Of a DNA stretch of 64,000 nucleotides, positions 1 to 6,785 are shown piece by piece. The translations under genes and the position numbers were made by a program. This DNA comes from Actinobacteria bacterium HGW-Actinobacteria-1 (GTDB taxonomy: Bacteria > Actinomycetota > Coriobacteriia > Anaerosomatales > Anaerosomataceae): positions 62,001 through 126,000 of the forward strand of contig PHFB01000002.1 of assembly GCA_002841355.1 (NCBI GenBank), in the 5' to 3' direction. Numbering within the stretch: position 1 is the first letter of the stretch; every line of letters begins with the position of its first letter. The notes beneath the pieces were generated by a model. That model saw only the letters and a list, made by a program, of their open reading frames with translations. It was not told the DNA's origin and did no database searches.

Positions 1-940
1 GGCCACTCAGTTGATCGCGGGTGCGAACCAGTGCCGAGACCAGCACGGCCAGTCCCGTACCTGCAAGCACATACGAGCCGAGCACCACGAAGACGGCGAG
101 CGGGTCGCGGCCCCAGGGGACGCCGAACGCAAGCGCACCGACGCCGACAAGCACGAGCGCCTGAACCGACGCCGCGAGCACGATGCCGACGATCTTGCCG
201 CTCACGATCGTCCCGCGCGAGATGGGCGCGACCAGCATGCGGCGAAGCGTGCCTTGCTCGCGCTCCTCCAGGATGCCGCCCGCGCTACCGAACGTCATGA
301 ACAGGATGAACCACACCGTGAATCCGATGGAGCTCAGTGTCGCGCCCTCGGCCAAGACGGAGTCCCCCCGGACCTCGGAGGCGATGACCGTCTCCCCCTG
401 CGCGTACACGGGAGGTTTCGGCTCCCACTTCGCATCGGCGGTGTTGTAGATGGTATCGAAGCTCACCGAACCGGGCGGCATCGCGCCGACGACGACCTTG
501 GCCGCCTGCACGTCACCGGACATGCGCATCGCGACACCCTGCACCACAGAGATCACCGCGAACGAGCTCTCCGAGGCCGGGTCGCGCAGCACCTCGATCT
601 CGGCGCCGGTTCCCTTGAGAGCATCCTGGAAGCCCTCAGGCACCAGCACCGCTACCGACGCCTCGCCTTTCGCGATGAGGTCCTCGGCCTGCGCGCGCGT
701 GACGGCGCTCGTCTCGAAGGACTCCTCGGCATCGAGAAGCCTGCCGACCTGCGCCGAATACACGGTGGAGTCCTCATCGACGAGCAACACGCTCATCGGC
801 TTCTCGCCGGCACCGGAGTACGCCGAGCCGAACAGCATCGTAAGCGCGAGCGGCAGCACGAGCACCCCGACCACTTCGCCGGGATTGCGCAAGAGCTGCA
901 GCGCGTTGAGCCACGCGAGGGCGAGTATCTTGCGTATCAT
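1..940 (-). CDS. ABC-2 type transporter permease, 3' end outside the window
   Basis: The minus-strand reading frame is open from an ATG at 940 to the left edge, 313 codons, so the C-terminus is missing. It begins MIRKILALAWLNALQLLRNP, followed by a first membrane segment, a large extracytoplasmic region (about residues 40-180), and then several hydrophobic segments around a cytoplasmic EEREQGTLRRMLVAP stretch. That is the usual plan of ABC-2 (YhgE/NatB-like) exporter permeases. The ATG overlaps the stop of the upstream permease (ATGA, 937-940), so the two are probably translationally coupled. Together with the ATPase at 2135-3073 they would form a heterodimeric exporter. Family assignment is firm; the substrate is unknown (lipid, drug or peptide are all possible). 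Confidence 0.85.
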   Translation of the reverse strand, partial: MIRKILALAWLNALQLLRNPGEVVGVLVLPLALTMLFGSAYSGAGEKPMSVLLVDEDSTVYSAQVGRLLDAEESFETSAVTRAQAEDLIAKGEASVAVLVPEGFQDALKGTGAEIEVLRDPASESSFAVISVVQGVAMRMSGDVQAAKVVVGAMPPGSVSFDTIYNTADAKWEPKPPVYAQGETVIASEVRGDSVLAEGATLSSIGFTVWFILFMTFGSAGGILEEREQGTLRRMLVAPISRGTIVSGKIVGIVLAASVQALVLVGVGALAFGVPWGRDPLAVFVVLGSYVLAGTGLAVLVSALVRTRDQLSG

Positions 941-2133
941 TCGAACCTCAGCCGCCAGACGCCGAAGGCAAAGAGCACGGCGCCGATCGCCAGGACGGCT
1001 CCCGCCCCGGGAAGTACGTCAGCAACCGACGCGCCGCGCATGACATCCAGGAACCCGTTCACGGTCCAGTACACCGGCGACACGACCTGTACGGGCAGGA
1101 GGAACTTCGGGAGCTGCTCGGTGGGGACCATAGAGCCGCCGGTCGCCGCGAAGAGCATGATCGCCGCAGGAGCGATGCCGCCGATAGCGCGCTCGGACTT
1201 GCCGAGCGCTGCAAGCGTCATGGCGAGCCCGGCGGCGGCGATCGCCTCGGCAGCACCGACAAGGATGGTCGCGCCGATGTTCTGGCCCCAATCCACGCCG
1301 AACAGCATCTGTGTGCCGATGAGCAGCACGGCGAACTGACCAGCACCGATCATGAGCACGCCGATGGCCTTGCCGCCGACGATGGCGAGCTTGCTCGCGG
1401 GCGTGGAGAGCATGCGCGCAAGCGTCTGCTCGCGGCGCTCCTTCACGAACGAGAACGCTCCGAACATGCTGCCGAAGAGCAGGAACATCCCGGTCATGCC
1501 CGCCGAGTAGTACGAGATCATCGAGATCCGCTTGTCGACCTGGGCCTCGATCTCCCGGACGGCCACCGCATCGAACGTCATCGGGGGCATCTCGGGCGCC
1601 GCACCCTGCGGCGCTGACGGCTGCGCGCCGGCTCCCGCTGCCGCGAGTTCCTCTTGCAGCGTCTGCACCGCGATGATCTGCGCCGAGGCGCTCGACACAC
1701 CTGCGCGGACCACGCCCGCCCAGATTCCGCCCGCTATCTTCGAGCCGGGGTCCTGCAGCACTTCGAGGCCGACCGGCTCGCCGGCTGTGATCTTTTCAGT
1801 CAGGTCCGAGGGGATGATGAGCGCAGCCGTGAGGTCGCCCTTCTCCACGGCTGTTCGTACAGCATCGGCGTCGTCGCTCACCTCGATGTTGAAGAGCGCG
1901 TCGATCTCCTTGGAGCCGGTAAGACCGTCGACGAAGCGCTGGCCCGTGTCCCCTGCATCCTGGTTCACGATCGCCACATCGATGTCGAGCGAGTCGCCCT
2001 GTCCGATGCTCCCGAGTGCCGAGCCGAGGATGAAGATGAGCGCAAGCGGCATCGCGAGCATGACGAGGAGCGCCGTGCGGTCACGCACGAGGATCCTCGC
2101 GTCCTTGCCTGCGATGGTGAAGAGCGTTCGCAC
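937..2133 (-). CDS. ABC-2 type transporter permease
   Basis: 398-aa membrane protein starting at a GTG. It has an N-terminal membrane segment after RTLFTIAGKDARILVRDRT, a long extracytoplasmic domain (about residues 45-215), then five or six C-terminal hydrophobic segments. The cytoplasmic motif KERREQTLARMLSTP (near residue 235) matches the ABC-2 family and the equivalent motif of the downstream permease. One base separates its start from the stop of the ATPase gene, and it overlaps the next permease by 4 bp, so the three form one operon. It presumably pairs with the second permease to make the transmembrane part of an exporter. Substrate not predictable from sequence. Confidence 0.88.
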   Translation of the reverse strand: MRTLFTIAGKDARILVRDRTALLVMLAMPLALIFILGSALGSIGQGDSLDIDVAIVNQDAGDTGQRFVDGLTGSKEIDALFNIEVSDDADAVRTAVEKGDLTAALIIPSDLTEKITAGEPVGLEVLQDPGSKIAGGIWAGVVRAGVSSASAQIIAVQTLQEELAAAGAGAQPSAPQGAAPEMPPMTFDAVAVREIEAQVDKRISMISYYSAGMTGMFLLFGSMFGAFSFVKERREQTLARMLSTPASKLAIVGGKAIGVLMIGAGQFAVLLIGTQMLFGVDWGQNIGATILVGAAEAIAAAGLAMTLAALGKSERAIGGIAPAAIMLFAATGGSMVPTEQLPKFLLPVQVVSPVYWTVNGFLDVMRGASVADVLPGAGAVLAIGAVLFAFGVWRLRFE

Positions 2134-2134
2134 G

Positions 2135-3073
2135 TCAGTCTCTCAGGCTCTTGCCGGTCAGGTGTAGGAAGACGCTCTCAAGGTTCGGCTCGGTCACTGT
2201 GATCGAGGTGACGTGCGACCCCTCGGACTCGAGCGTCGCAACAAGCTTGCCGAGAACGGCACCGCTGCCCGGCGTGAGCACCTGCAGCGCGGAGTCGGTA
2301 CGGTCGACCTGCTTCACACCCGGAATCGCACGAACGCACTCAAGCACGGAGTCGCTCACGCTCTCGACCTTCACGTCGACGACATCCATGCCGCCAACGA
2401 CTTCACGAAGCTCGTTGAGCGTCCCCATCGCGATGATCTTGCCGTGATCCATGATGGCGATCCGGTCGCACAGGAACTCGACCTCTTCCATGTAGTGGCT
2501 CGTGTAAAGCACGGTCATGCCGCTCGCGTTGAGATCCTTGACCGTTTGTAGGATGTGGTTGCGGGACTGCGGGTCGATTCCCACGGTTGGCTCGTCCATC
2601 AGCAGCACTTTGGGATGGTGCAGCACGCCGGCCGCGATGTTGATGCGCCGCTTCATACCACCGGAGTACTTCTCGACGCGCTCCTTCGAGCGGTCCTCGA
2701 GACCGGCAAGCACGAGCGCCTCGTTCACGGCCGACTTGAGGGCCGCACCGGAGAGCCCGTACATGCGGCCCCAGAACGCGAGGTTCTCGCCAGCGGAAAG
2801 CGTGGGGTAGAGCGCGATCTCCTGCGGGACGACGCCCAGCTCGCGCTTCACGGCCATCGTCGCGCCGTGCACCGAGTGGCCGCTGACCACCACGTCGCCA
2901 CCGTCGGGGCTCAGAAGGCACGAGATCGTCGAGATCGTCGTCGTCTTGCCGGCACCGTTCGGGCCGAGCAGGCCGAAGACCTCACCCTCCTCGATCGAAA
3001 ACGACACGCCATCGACCGCGGTGAAGTCGCCGAAGCGTTTAACCAGGTCCGTGACCTGAACGATGCTCCCCAT
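2135..3073 (-). CDS. ABC transporter ATP-binding protein (exporter, ABC-2 partner)
   Basis: 312-aa nucleotide-binding subunit. Walker A GPNGAGKTT is near residue 37, the signature EKYSGGMKRRINIA near 138, and Walker B VLLMDEPTVGID directly after it, followed by the D-loop and a switch His (LYTSHYMEE). The C-terminal 70 residues form the extra domain common in drug/antibiotic exporters of the DrrA/NatA type. The ATG at 3073 has a GAGGG site four bases upstream. It is the first gene of a three-gene operon with two ABC-2 permeases. It energises export at the cytoplasmic face of the membrane; the substrate is unknown. Confidence 0.92.
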   Translation of the reverse strand: MGSIVQVTDLVKRFGDFTAVDGVSFSIEEGEVFGLLGPNGAGKTTTISTISCLLSPDGGDVVVSGHSVHGATMAVKRELGVVPQEIALYPTLSAGENLAFWGRMYGLSGAALKSAVNEALVLAGLEDRSKERVEKYSGGMKRRINIAAGVLHHPKVLLMDEPTVGIDPQSRNHILQTVKDLNASGMTVLYTSHYMEEVEFLCDRIAIMDHGKIIAMGTLNELREVVGGMDVVDVKVESVSDSVLECVRAIPGVKQVDRTDSALQVLTPGSGAVLGKLVATLESEGSHVTSITVTEPNLESVFLHLTGKSLRD

Positions 3074-3133
3074 GGTTCCCTCGATATCCTTAAGCCGAGA
3101 TGTGCAGTGCTGATGCTTCCTGTTCTACCCGAA

Positions 3134-3826
3134 TCACGCGAGCGCGTCGAGAAGCGCGTGCATATGTGCACGACACACTGCGCCGTGCTGCCGCTCACCG
3201 GCCACGAACGTGTCGATATCCACCACGTGCTGAGCCGGAACGACATCGGCACCGCAGGCCTCGGCGAGTGCTTCAACATCAGCCGAGAACCACTCAAGGT
3301 GGAACTGCACACCCACAACGCGACCGTTGTCGTACTCGAATGCCTGGTTCGCGCACGCCGCGCTCGATGCCATCGCGGTGGCGCCCTCCGGGACCGCGAA
3401 CGTATCGCCGTGCCAGTGGCCGGAGATGAACGACTCTGGCAGCGCCTGGAACACGCGGGATTCGCGCGCCGCGCGGCTCAACGTGACCGGGAACCACCCG
3501 ATCTCGAGTTCCGGGTTGCGTGTTATCGCCGCCCCGAGAACACTCGCCACGATCTGCCCGCCGAGACACACGCCCAGCACGCACTTGCCGGCGTCGATGC
3601 CCGCGCGCACGGCGCGCTTCTCGGCAGCGAGCCAGTCGAGCGTTGCGTCGTCGTTCGCGCTCATCGGTCCGCCCATGACGACGAGGAAGTCGTACTCGGC
3701 CGGCTCCGGGAACGCACCGAGTGTCGCGTCGATGCGCATCACGGCATGACCGCGCGCCTCGGCCCATGTCGCTATCGCACCCGGGCCCTCATATGGGGCG
3801 TGCTCGAAGATGGCGACGCGCATCAT
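3134..3826 (-). CDS. Class I glutamine amidotransferase domain protein
   Basis: 230-aa single-domain GATase1 protein, similar in plan to stand-alone GMP-synthase-like amidotransferases. The nucleophile is the Cys in CVLGVCLGGQIVA (around residue 98) and the His-Glu pair is in VQFHLEWF (around 176-178). An oxyanion-type GGPMSANDD lies near residue 52. No synthetase domain is attached, so it either hydrolyses gamma-glutamyl compounds or feeds ammonia to an unidentified partner. Its ATG overlaps the stop of the KimA-like gene (ATGA at 3823-3826), which suggests coupled expression, but a functional link with potassium import is not established. Some members of this family cleave gamma-glutamyl amines or peptides. 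Confidence 0.85.
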   Translation of the reverse strand: MMRVAIFEHAPYEGPGAIATWAEARGHAVMRIDATLGAFPEPAEYDFLVVMGGPMSANDDATLDWLAAEKRAVRAGIDAGKCVLGVCLGGQIVASVLGAAITRNPELEIGWFPVTLSRAARESRVFQALPESFISGHWHGDTFAVPEGATAMASSAACANQAFEYDNGRVVGVQFHLEWFSADVEALAEACGADVVPAQHVVDIDTFVAGERQHGAVCRAHMHALLDALA

Positions 3827-5700
3827 GCTGTCGGCTGCTCGTCGCTTGGCACCAGATGCGGCCGCATCCGGTACGGGATGTCGGTCACGACGACGCCTTC
3901 CTCGGCGAAGAGCGTGCGCTTGAGCCAGAACGACGTTTGGTCGTGCAGCATGTTGTCGACCCAGCCCTCCGGCACGAACTCCGGCACGATGACGGTGATG
4001 ATGTCATCGAGCGGGGTGCGCGGGATGGCGCGGATGTACTCCACGATGGGTCCGATGATCTCGCGATACGGCGAGTCGATGATGGTAAGCGGGATGTCGA
4101 TGTGCGCTTTCTTCCACTCCTCGCGCATGAAGTCCGCCTTGTCGCCGGTGACGTCGACGAAGACCGCCTGAATCGACTCGGCTTTGATGGTGTGCGCATA
4201 CCGCACCGCGCGCACGATGCGGCGGTCGATGCCCGAGACAAGCAGCACGACTTGGTTGCGCATGTGCTTCTCCGGCAGCCAGTCGGCGGTCTCGTCGCGC
4301 TCGGTCTCCATGAGCGCGAGGCGGCGATCCGCATCGTCGTAGTGTGCCTTGATCCACTTGAAGTACATGACGAGGATCGGGGCGAGCAGGAGCACGATCC
4401 ACGCACCCTGGGAGAACTTCGCCGCGGCGATCACGAAGAAGACCACGCACGTGGTCGCGGCGCCAAGTCCGTTCACCGCGATGCTCCAGTGCCAGTTCGC
4501 CTCGCGGTTCTTGAGCCAGTGGATGACCATACCCGTCTGCGACATCGTGAACGAGGCGAAGACGCCAAGCGCATAAAGCGGGATGAGCTTGTTCGTGTTG
4601 CCGCCGAAGACGATGAGCAGCATGACCGCGACCGCTGTCAGCAGCATGATGCCGTTGCTGTACACGAGCCGGTAGCCGCGCTGCTTCAGCTGCTTGGGCA
4701 GAAATCCATCCGCGGCGATGAACGAACCGAGTCGCGGGAAGTCCGCGTAGCTCGTGTTCGCGGCAAGCACGAGAATCGCAGCCGTCGCGGCCTGGAGCAT
4801 GTAGTAGAGCGCATTCGTGCCGAACACCCCGCGTGCCAGCTGGCTCACGACGGTCTCGCCGCCCTCGGTCGGACGAACGCCCGAAATCGTGGCAAGCGCC
4901 GTGATGCCGATGAACATGAAGAGCAGGATGCCGGCCATCCACGCGAGCGTCTTGCTCGCATTCTTGGCCTCGGGCTCCTTGAACGCCTGCACGCCGTTCG
5001 CGATGGCCTCGACACCCGTCATAGCCGTGCACCCGGACGCGAACGCCTTCAGGATGATGAAGAGTGAGAGTGCGCTCGTGGTCTCGATCTCGTGAGGTGT
5101 CACCACGATCGGATGACCGAGTGCGGTCTTCACGAGCCCAACGACGATGAGCAACCCGAGCATCGCCACGAAGAAGTACGTCGGACCCGCGAATGCCGTT
5201 CCCGACTCCTTGACGCCGCGCAGGTTCGCGACAGCAAGCAGGATGGTGAAGCCGACCGCGATCTCCACACGGTAGTGCGCGAGCGACGGGAATGCCGAGG
5301 TCACAGCCGCGGTCCCCGCCGAGATGGACACGGCCACGGTGAGGATGTAGTCGATCAATAGCGAGGCGCCGGCGACAAGCCCGACGTTCTCGCCCAGGTT
5401 CTCCTTCGCGACGATGTACGCGCCGCCGCCGCCCGGGTACGCCTTGATGGTCTGGCGATACGACGTCGCCACGATGAGCAGCAGTACGCCGATTGCGATC
5501 GCGATCGGCATCGCAAGCGTGAGTGCCGCACTGCCTGCAAGCACCAGCATGAGCAGGATCTCCTCGGTGGCATACGCTACCGAGGAGAGTGCATCGCTCG
5601 AGAACACCGCAAGCGCGACCGGGTTACTCAGCCGCTGGTGCTGAGACTCCGAGTTGTCGAGCGGGTCGCCAAGCAGAAGCGTCTTCCACTGACCGGGCAT
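3823..5700 (-). CDS. kimA: KimA-like high-affinity potassium/proton symporter (APC superfamily)
   Basis: 625-aa protein with about 12 membrane segments in residues 25-430 and a cytoplasmic C-terminal domain of about 190 residues. N-terminal blocks SNPVALAVFSSDALSSVAYA and AYPGGGGAYIVAKENLGENV, and the later LIPLYALGVFASFTMSQTGM, closely follow Bacillus subtilis KimA (YdaO) as I remember it, including overall length. KimA imports K+ with protons, and its C-terminal domain is inhibited by c-di-AMP in Firmicutes; whether that regulation holds here cannot be seen. It starts 53 bp after a DsrE-family gene on the same strand, which leaves no room for a c-di-AMP riboswitch. A general amino-acid permease is the alternative, but the motif match favours KimA. 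Confidence 0.82.
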   Translation of the reverse strand: MPGQWKTLLLGDPLDNSESQHQRLSNPVALAVFSSDALSSVAYATEEILLMLVLAGSAALTLAMPIAIAIGVLLLIVATSYRQTIKAYPGGGGAYIVAKENLGENVGLVAGASLLIDYILTVAVSISAGTAAVTSAFPSLAHYRVEIAVGFTILLAVANLRGVKESGTAFAGPTYFFVAMLGLLIVVGLVKTALGHPIVVTPHEIETTSALSLFIILKAFASGCTAMTGVEAIANGVQAFKEPEAKNASKTLAWMAGILLFMFIGITALATISGVRPTEGGETVVSQLARGVFGTNALYYMLQAATAAILVLAANTSYADFPRLGSFIAADGFLPKQLKQRGYRLVYSNGIMLLTAVAVMLLIVFGGNTNKLIPLYALGVFASFTMSQTGMVIHWLKNREANWHWSIAVNGLGAATTCVVFFVIAAAKFSQGAWIVLLLAPILVMYFKWIKAHYDDADRRLALMETERDETADWLPEKHMRNQVVLLVSGIDRRIVRAVRYAHTIKAESIQAVFVDVTGDKADFMREEWKKAHIDIPLTIIDSPYREIIGPIVEYIRAIPRTPLDDIITVIVPEFVPEGWVDNMLHDQTSFWLKRTLFAEEGVVVTDIPYRMRPHLVPSDEQPTA

Positions 5701-5753
5701 CGGCTACCTTCCTTCGCACGCGGGAATCCCCCGCATGATCCGGACGCCGTGGC

Positions 5754-6116
5754 TCAGTAGCGGACGAAGCTCTCGCAACGAAGCATCGTCTCGACGACCT
5801 TCGCGGCACCACCGACGAAGCACCCATCTCGCAGGTCATCCTCGCTGATTCCGCGCGTCGCAAGACACGGCGAACAGACCATGATCCTGTATCCGGCTCC
5901 CAGGATACCTGAGAGAAGGTCTTCGAGCGGAGAGAGTCCTTCCGCTTTGATGGTCTCGGCATAGCCCTTCGTGGCGAGACGCACGCCCTCACCCTGCAGG
6001 ATGATCGCGGGCTCCACATCCATCGTCATCCCGCCGACGGCGATCATGAACGGCAATGTCGCCATTTCTGGGTCGTTCTCGGCGTTTGTAACGATGAATC
6101 CGATGGCCTTGGACAC
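5754..6116 (-). CDS. DsrE/TusD-like small sulfur-relay family protein
   Basis: A GTG start at 6116 is preferred over the longer frame beginning at 6161, because a strong GAGGAGG site lies just upstream of the GTG and the fold begins there (SKAIGFIVTNAENDPEMATL). The resulting 120-aa protein has the DsrE-like alternating beta-alpha pattern: a hydrophobic first strand, a GGMTMDVEPAIILQGEGV segment, and a Cys pair in VCSPCLATRGI near residue 89. Family members act in sulfur transfer or are of unknown function. The Cys pair is compatible with persulfide chemistry but does not prove it. It is encoded upstream of the KimA-like gene and may share its transcript. Confidence 0.72.
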   Translation of the reverse strand: MSKAIGFIVTNAENDPEMATLPFMIAVGGMTMDVEPAIILQGEGVRLATKGYAETIKAEGLSPLEDLLSGILGAGYRIMVCSPCLATRGISEDDLRDGCFVGGAAKVVETMLRCESFVRY

Positions 6117-6192
6117 GGGGCGCAGCCTCCTCGGTAGTTGATGAACGAACTTAACGTTCACTGTACCACCGCGGCGGCCCCCTGCAACGCAA

Positions 6193-6219
6193 CACGGGAC
6201 CGGATGATCCGGTCCCGTG
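6193..6219 (-). terminator. Strong hairpin downstream of tRNA-Ala
   Basis: Perfect 12-bp inverted repeat, arms CACGGGACCGGA and its complement with a 3-nt loop, 12 bp past the 3' end of the tRNA gene. The following minus-strand bases are not a clean U run, so it may be a processing or termination hairpin of a non-canonical type. Confidence 0.6.
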
Positions 6220-6231
6220 CACTGTTGCGGT

Positions 6232-6307
6232 TGGTGGAGACGAAGGGGCTCGAACCCTCGACCTCAGGCTTGCAAAGCCCGCGCTCTCCCAGCTGAGCTA
6301 CGTCCCC
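6232..6307 (-). tRNA. tRNA-Ala (anticodon TGC)
   Basis: The cloverleaf folds cleanly. The acceptor GGGGACG pairs with CGTCTCC (one G-U), the D arm contains AGCTCAGCTGGGAGAGC, the anticodon loop TTTGCAA carries TGC, and the T arm contains GGTTCGAACC. The discriminator is A and the CCA end is encoded (76 nt in total). A TATACT sequence about 11 bp upstream of the mature 5' end (complement of 6318-6323) could be the -10 element. Confidence 0.96.
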
Positions 6308-6443
6308 GCAGCGCAAGAGTATAGCACCCTTGTGCAAACGCGCACCCACCCGTTGTTTCATACACTCCTCGAACCGCCGAAACAGAGCCGAAACGCACGG
6401 GGAGTATCGTGCGGTTGTAGTCACCTCGTGACGGTCGGTGAGT

Positions 6444-6785
6444 ATGAAGAAGGTCGAAGCCATAGTGCGACCGGATCGCCTCAGCGCGGTACGTGAAGCC
6501 ATGGTCTCTGCGGGCGCTTCCGGCATCACCGTCGTGACCGTCACCGGGCACGGCTCGCAGGGCGGCGTCACGCAGAAGTGGCGCGGCCACGACTACACCG
6601 TGTCGCTGCTACCGAAGATCCACGTATTCTGCGTAGTCGCCGAAGACGATGTCACCGAAGTCGTCGAGAGCGTCGTGGCCGCTGCGAGAACGGGTGACCT
6701 CGGGGACGGTAAGATCTTCGTGACGGCAGTGGACGACGCCGTCCGAATCCGGACAGGCGAGTCCGGGCGCGACGCGATCGGCTAG
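6444..6785 (+). CDS. P-II family nitrogen regulatory protein (first copy)
   Basis: 113 aa from the ATG at 6444 (MKKVEAIVRPDRL). An in-frame GTG at 6438 would add two residues, but GGTGAG upstream serves the ATG better. The P-II hallmarks are present: N-terminal strand MKKVEAIVRP, T-loop GHDYTVSLLPK with the Tyr that is uridylylated or adenylylated in other bacteria, B-loop TGDLGDGKIFV and C-terminal RIRTGESG. P-II trimers sense ATP/ADP, 2-oxoglutarate and, indirectly, glutamine. This copy is separate from the amt operon and its stop codon overlaps that of the convergent sensor kinase. Upstream, two GAAAC pentamers 11 bp apart (6379-6394) resemble half-sites of actinobacterial GlnR; that is only suggestive. 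Confidence 0.9.
   Translation: MKKVEAIVRPDRLSAVREAMVSAGASGITVVTVTGHGSQGGVTQKWRGHDYTVSLLPKIHVFCVVAEDDVTEVVESVVAAARTGDLGDGKIFVTAVDDAVRIRTGESGRDAIG

Noticed and set aside
2555-5067. Long plus-strand frames opposite the amidotransferase and KimA-like genes
   Set aside because: Shadows of the real minus-strand genes, rich in His, Arg and Asp as expected for antisense reading.
5701-5753. c-di-AMP (ydaO) riboswitch upstream of the KimA-like gene
   Set aside because: Only 53 bp separate it from the DsrE-like gene, and none of the conserved riboswitch blocks occurs.
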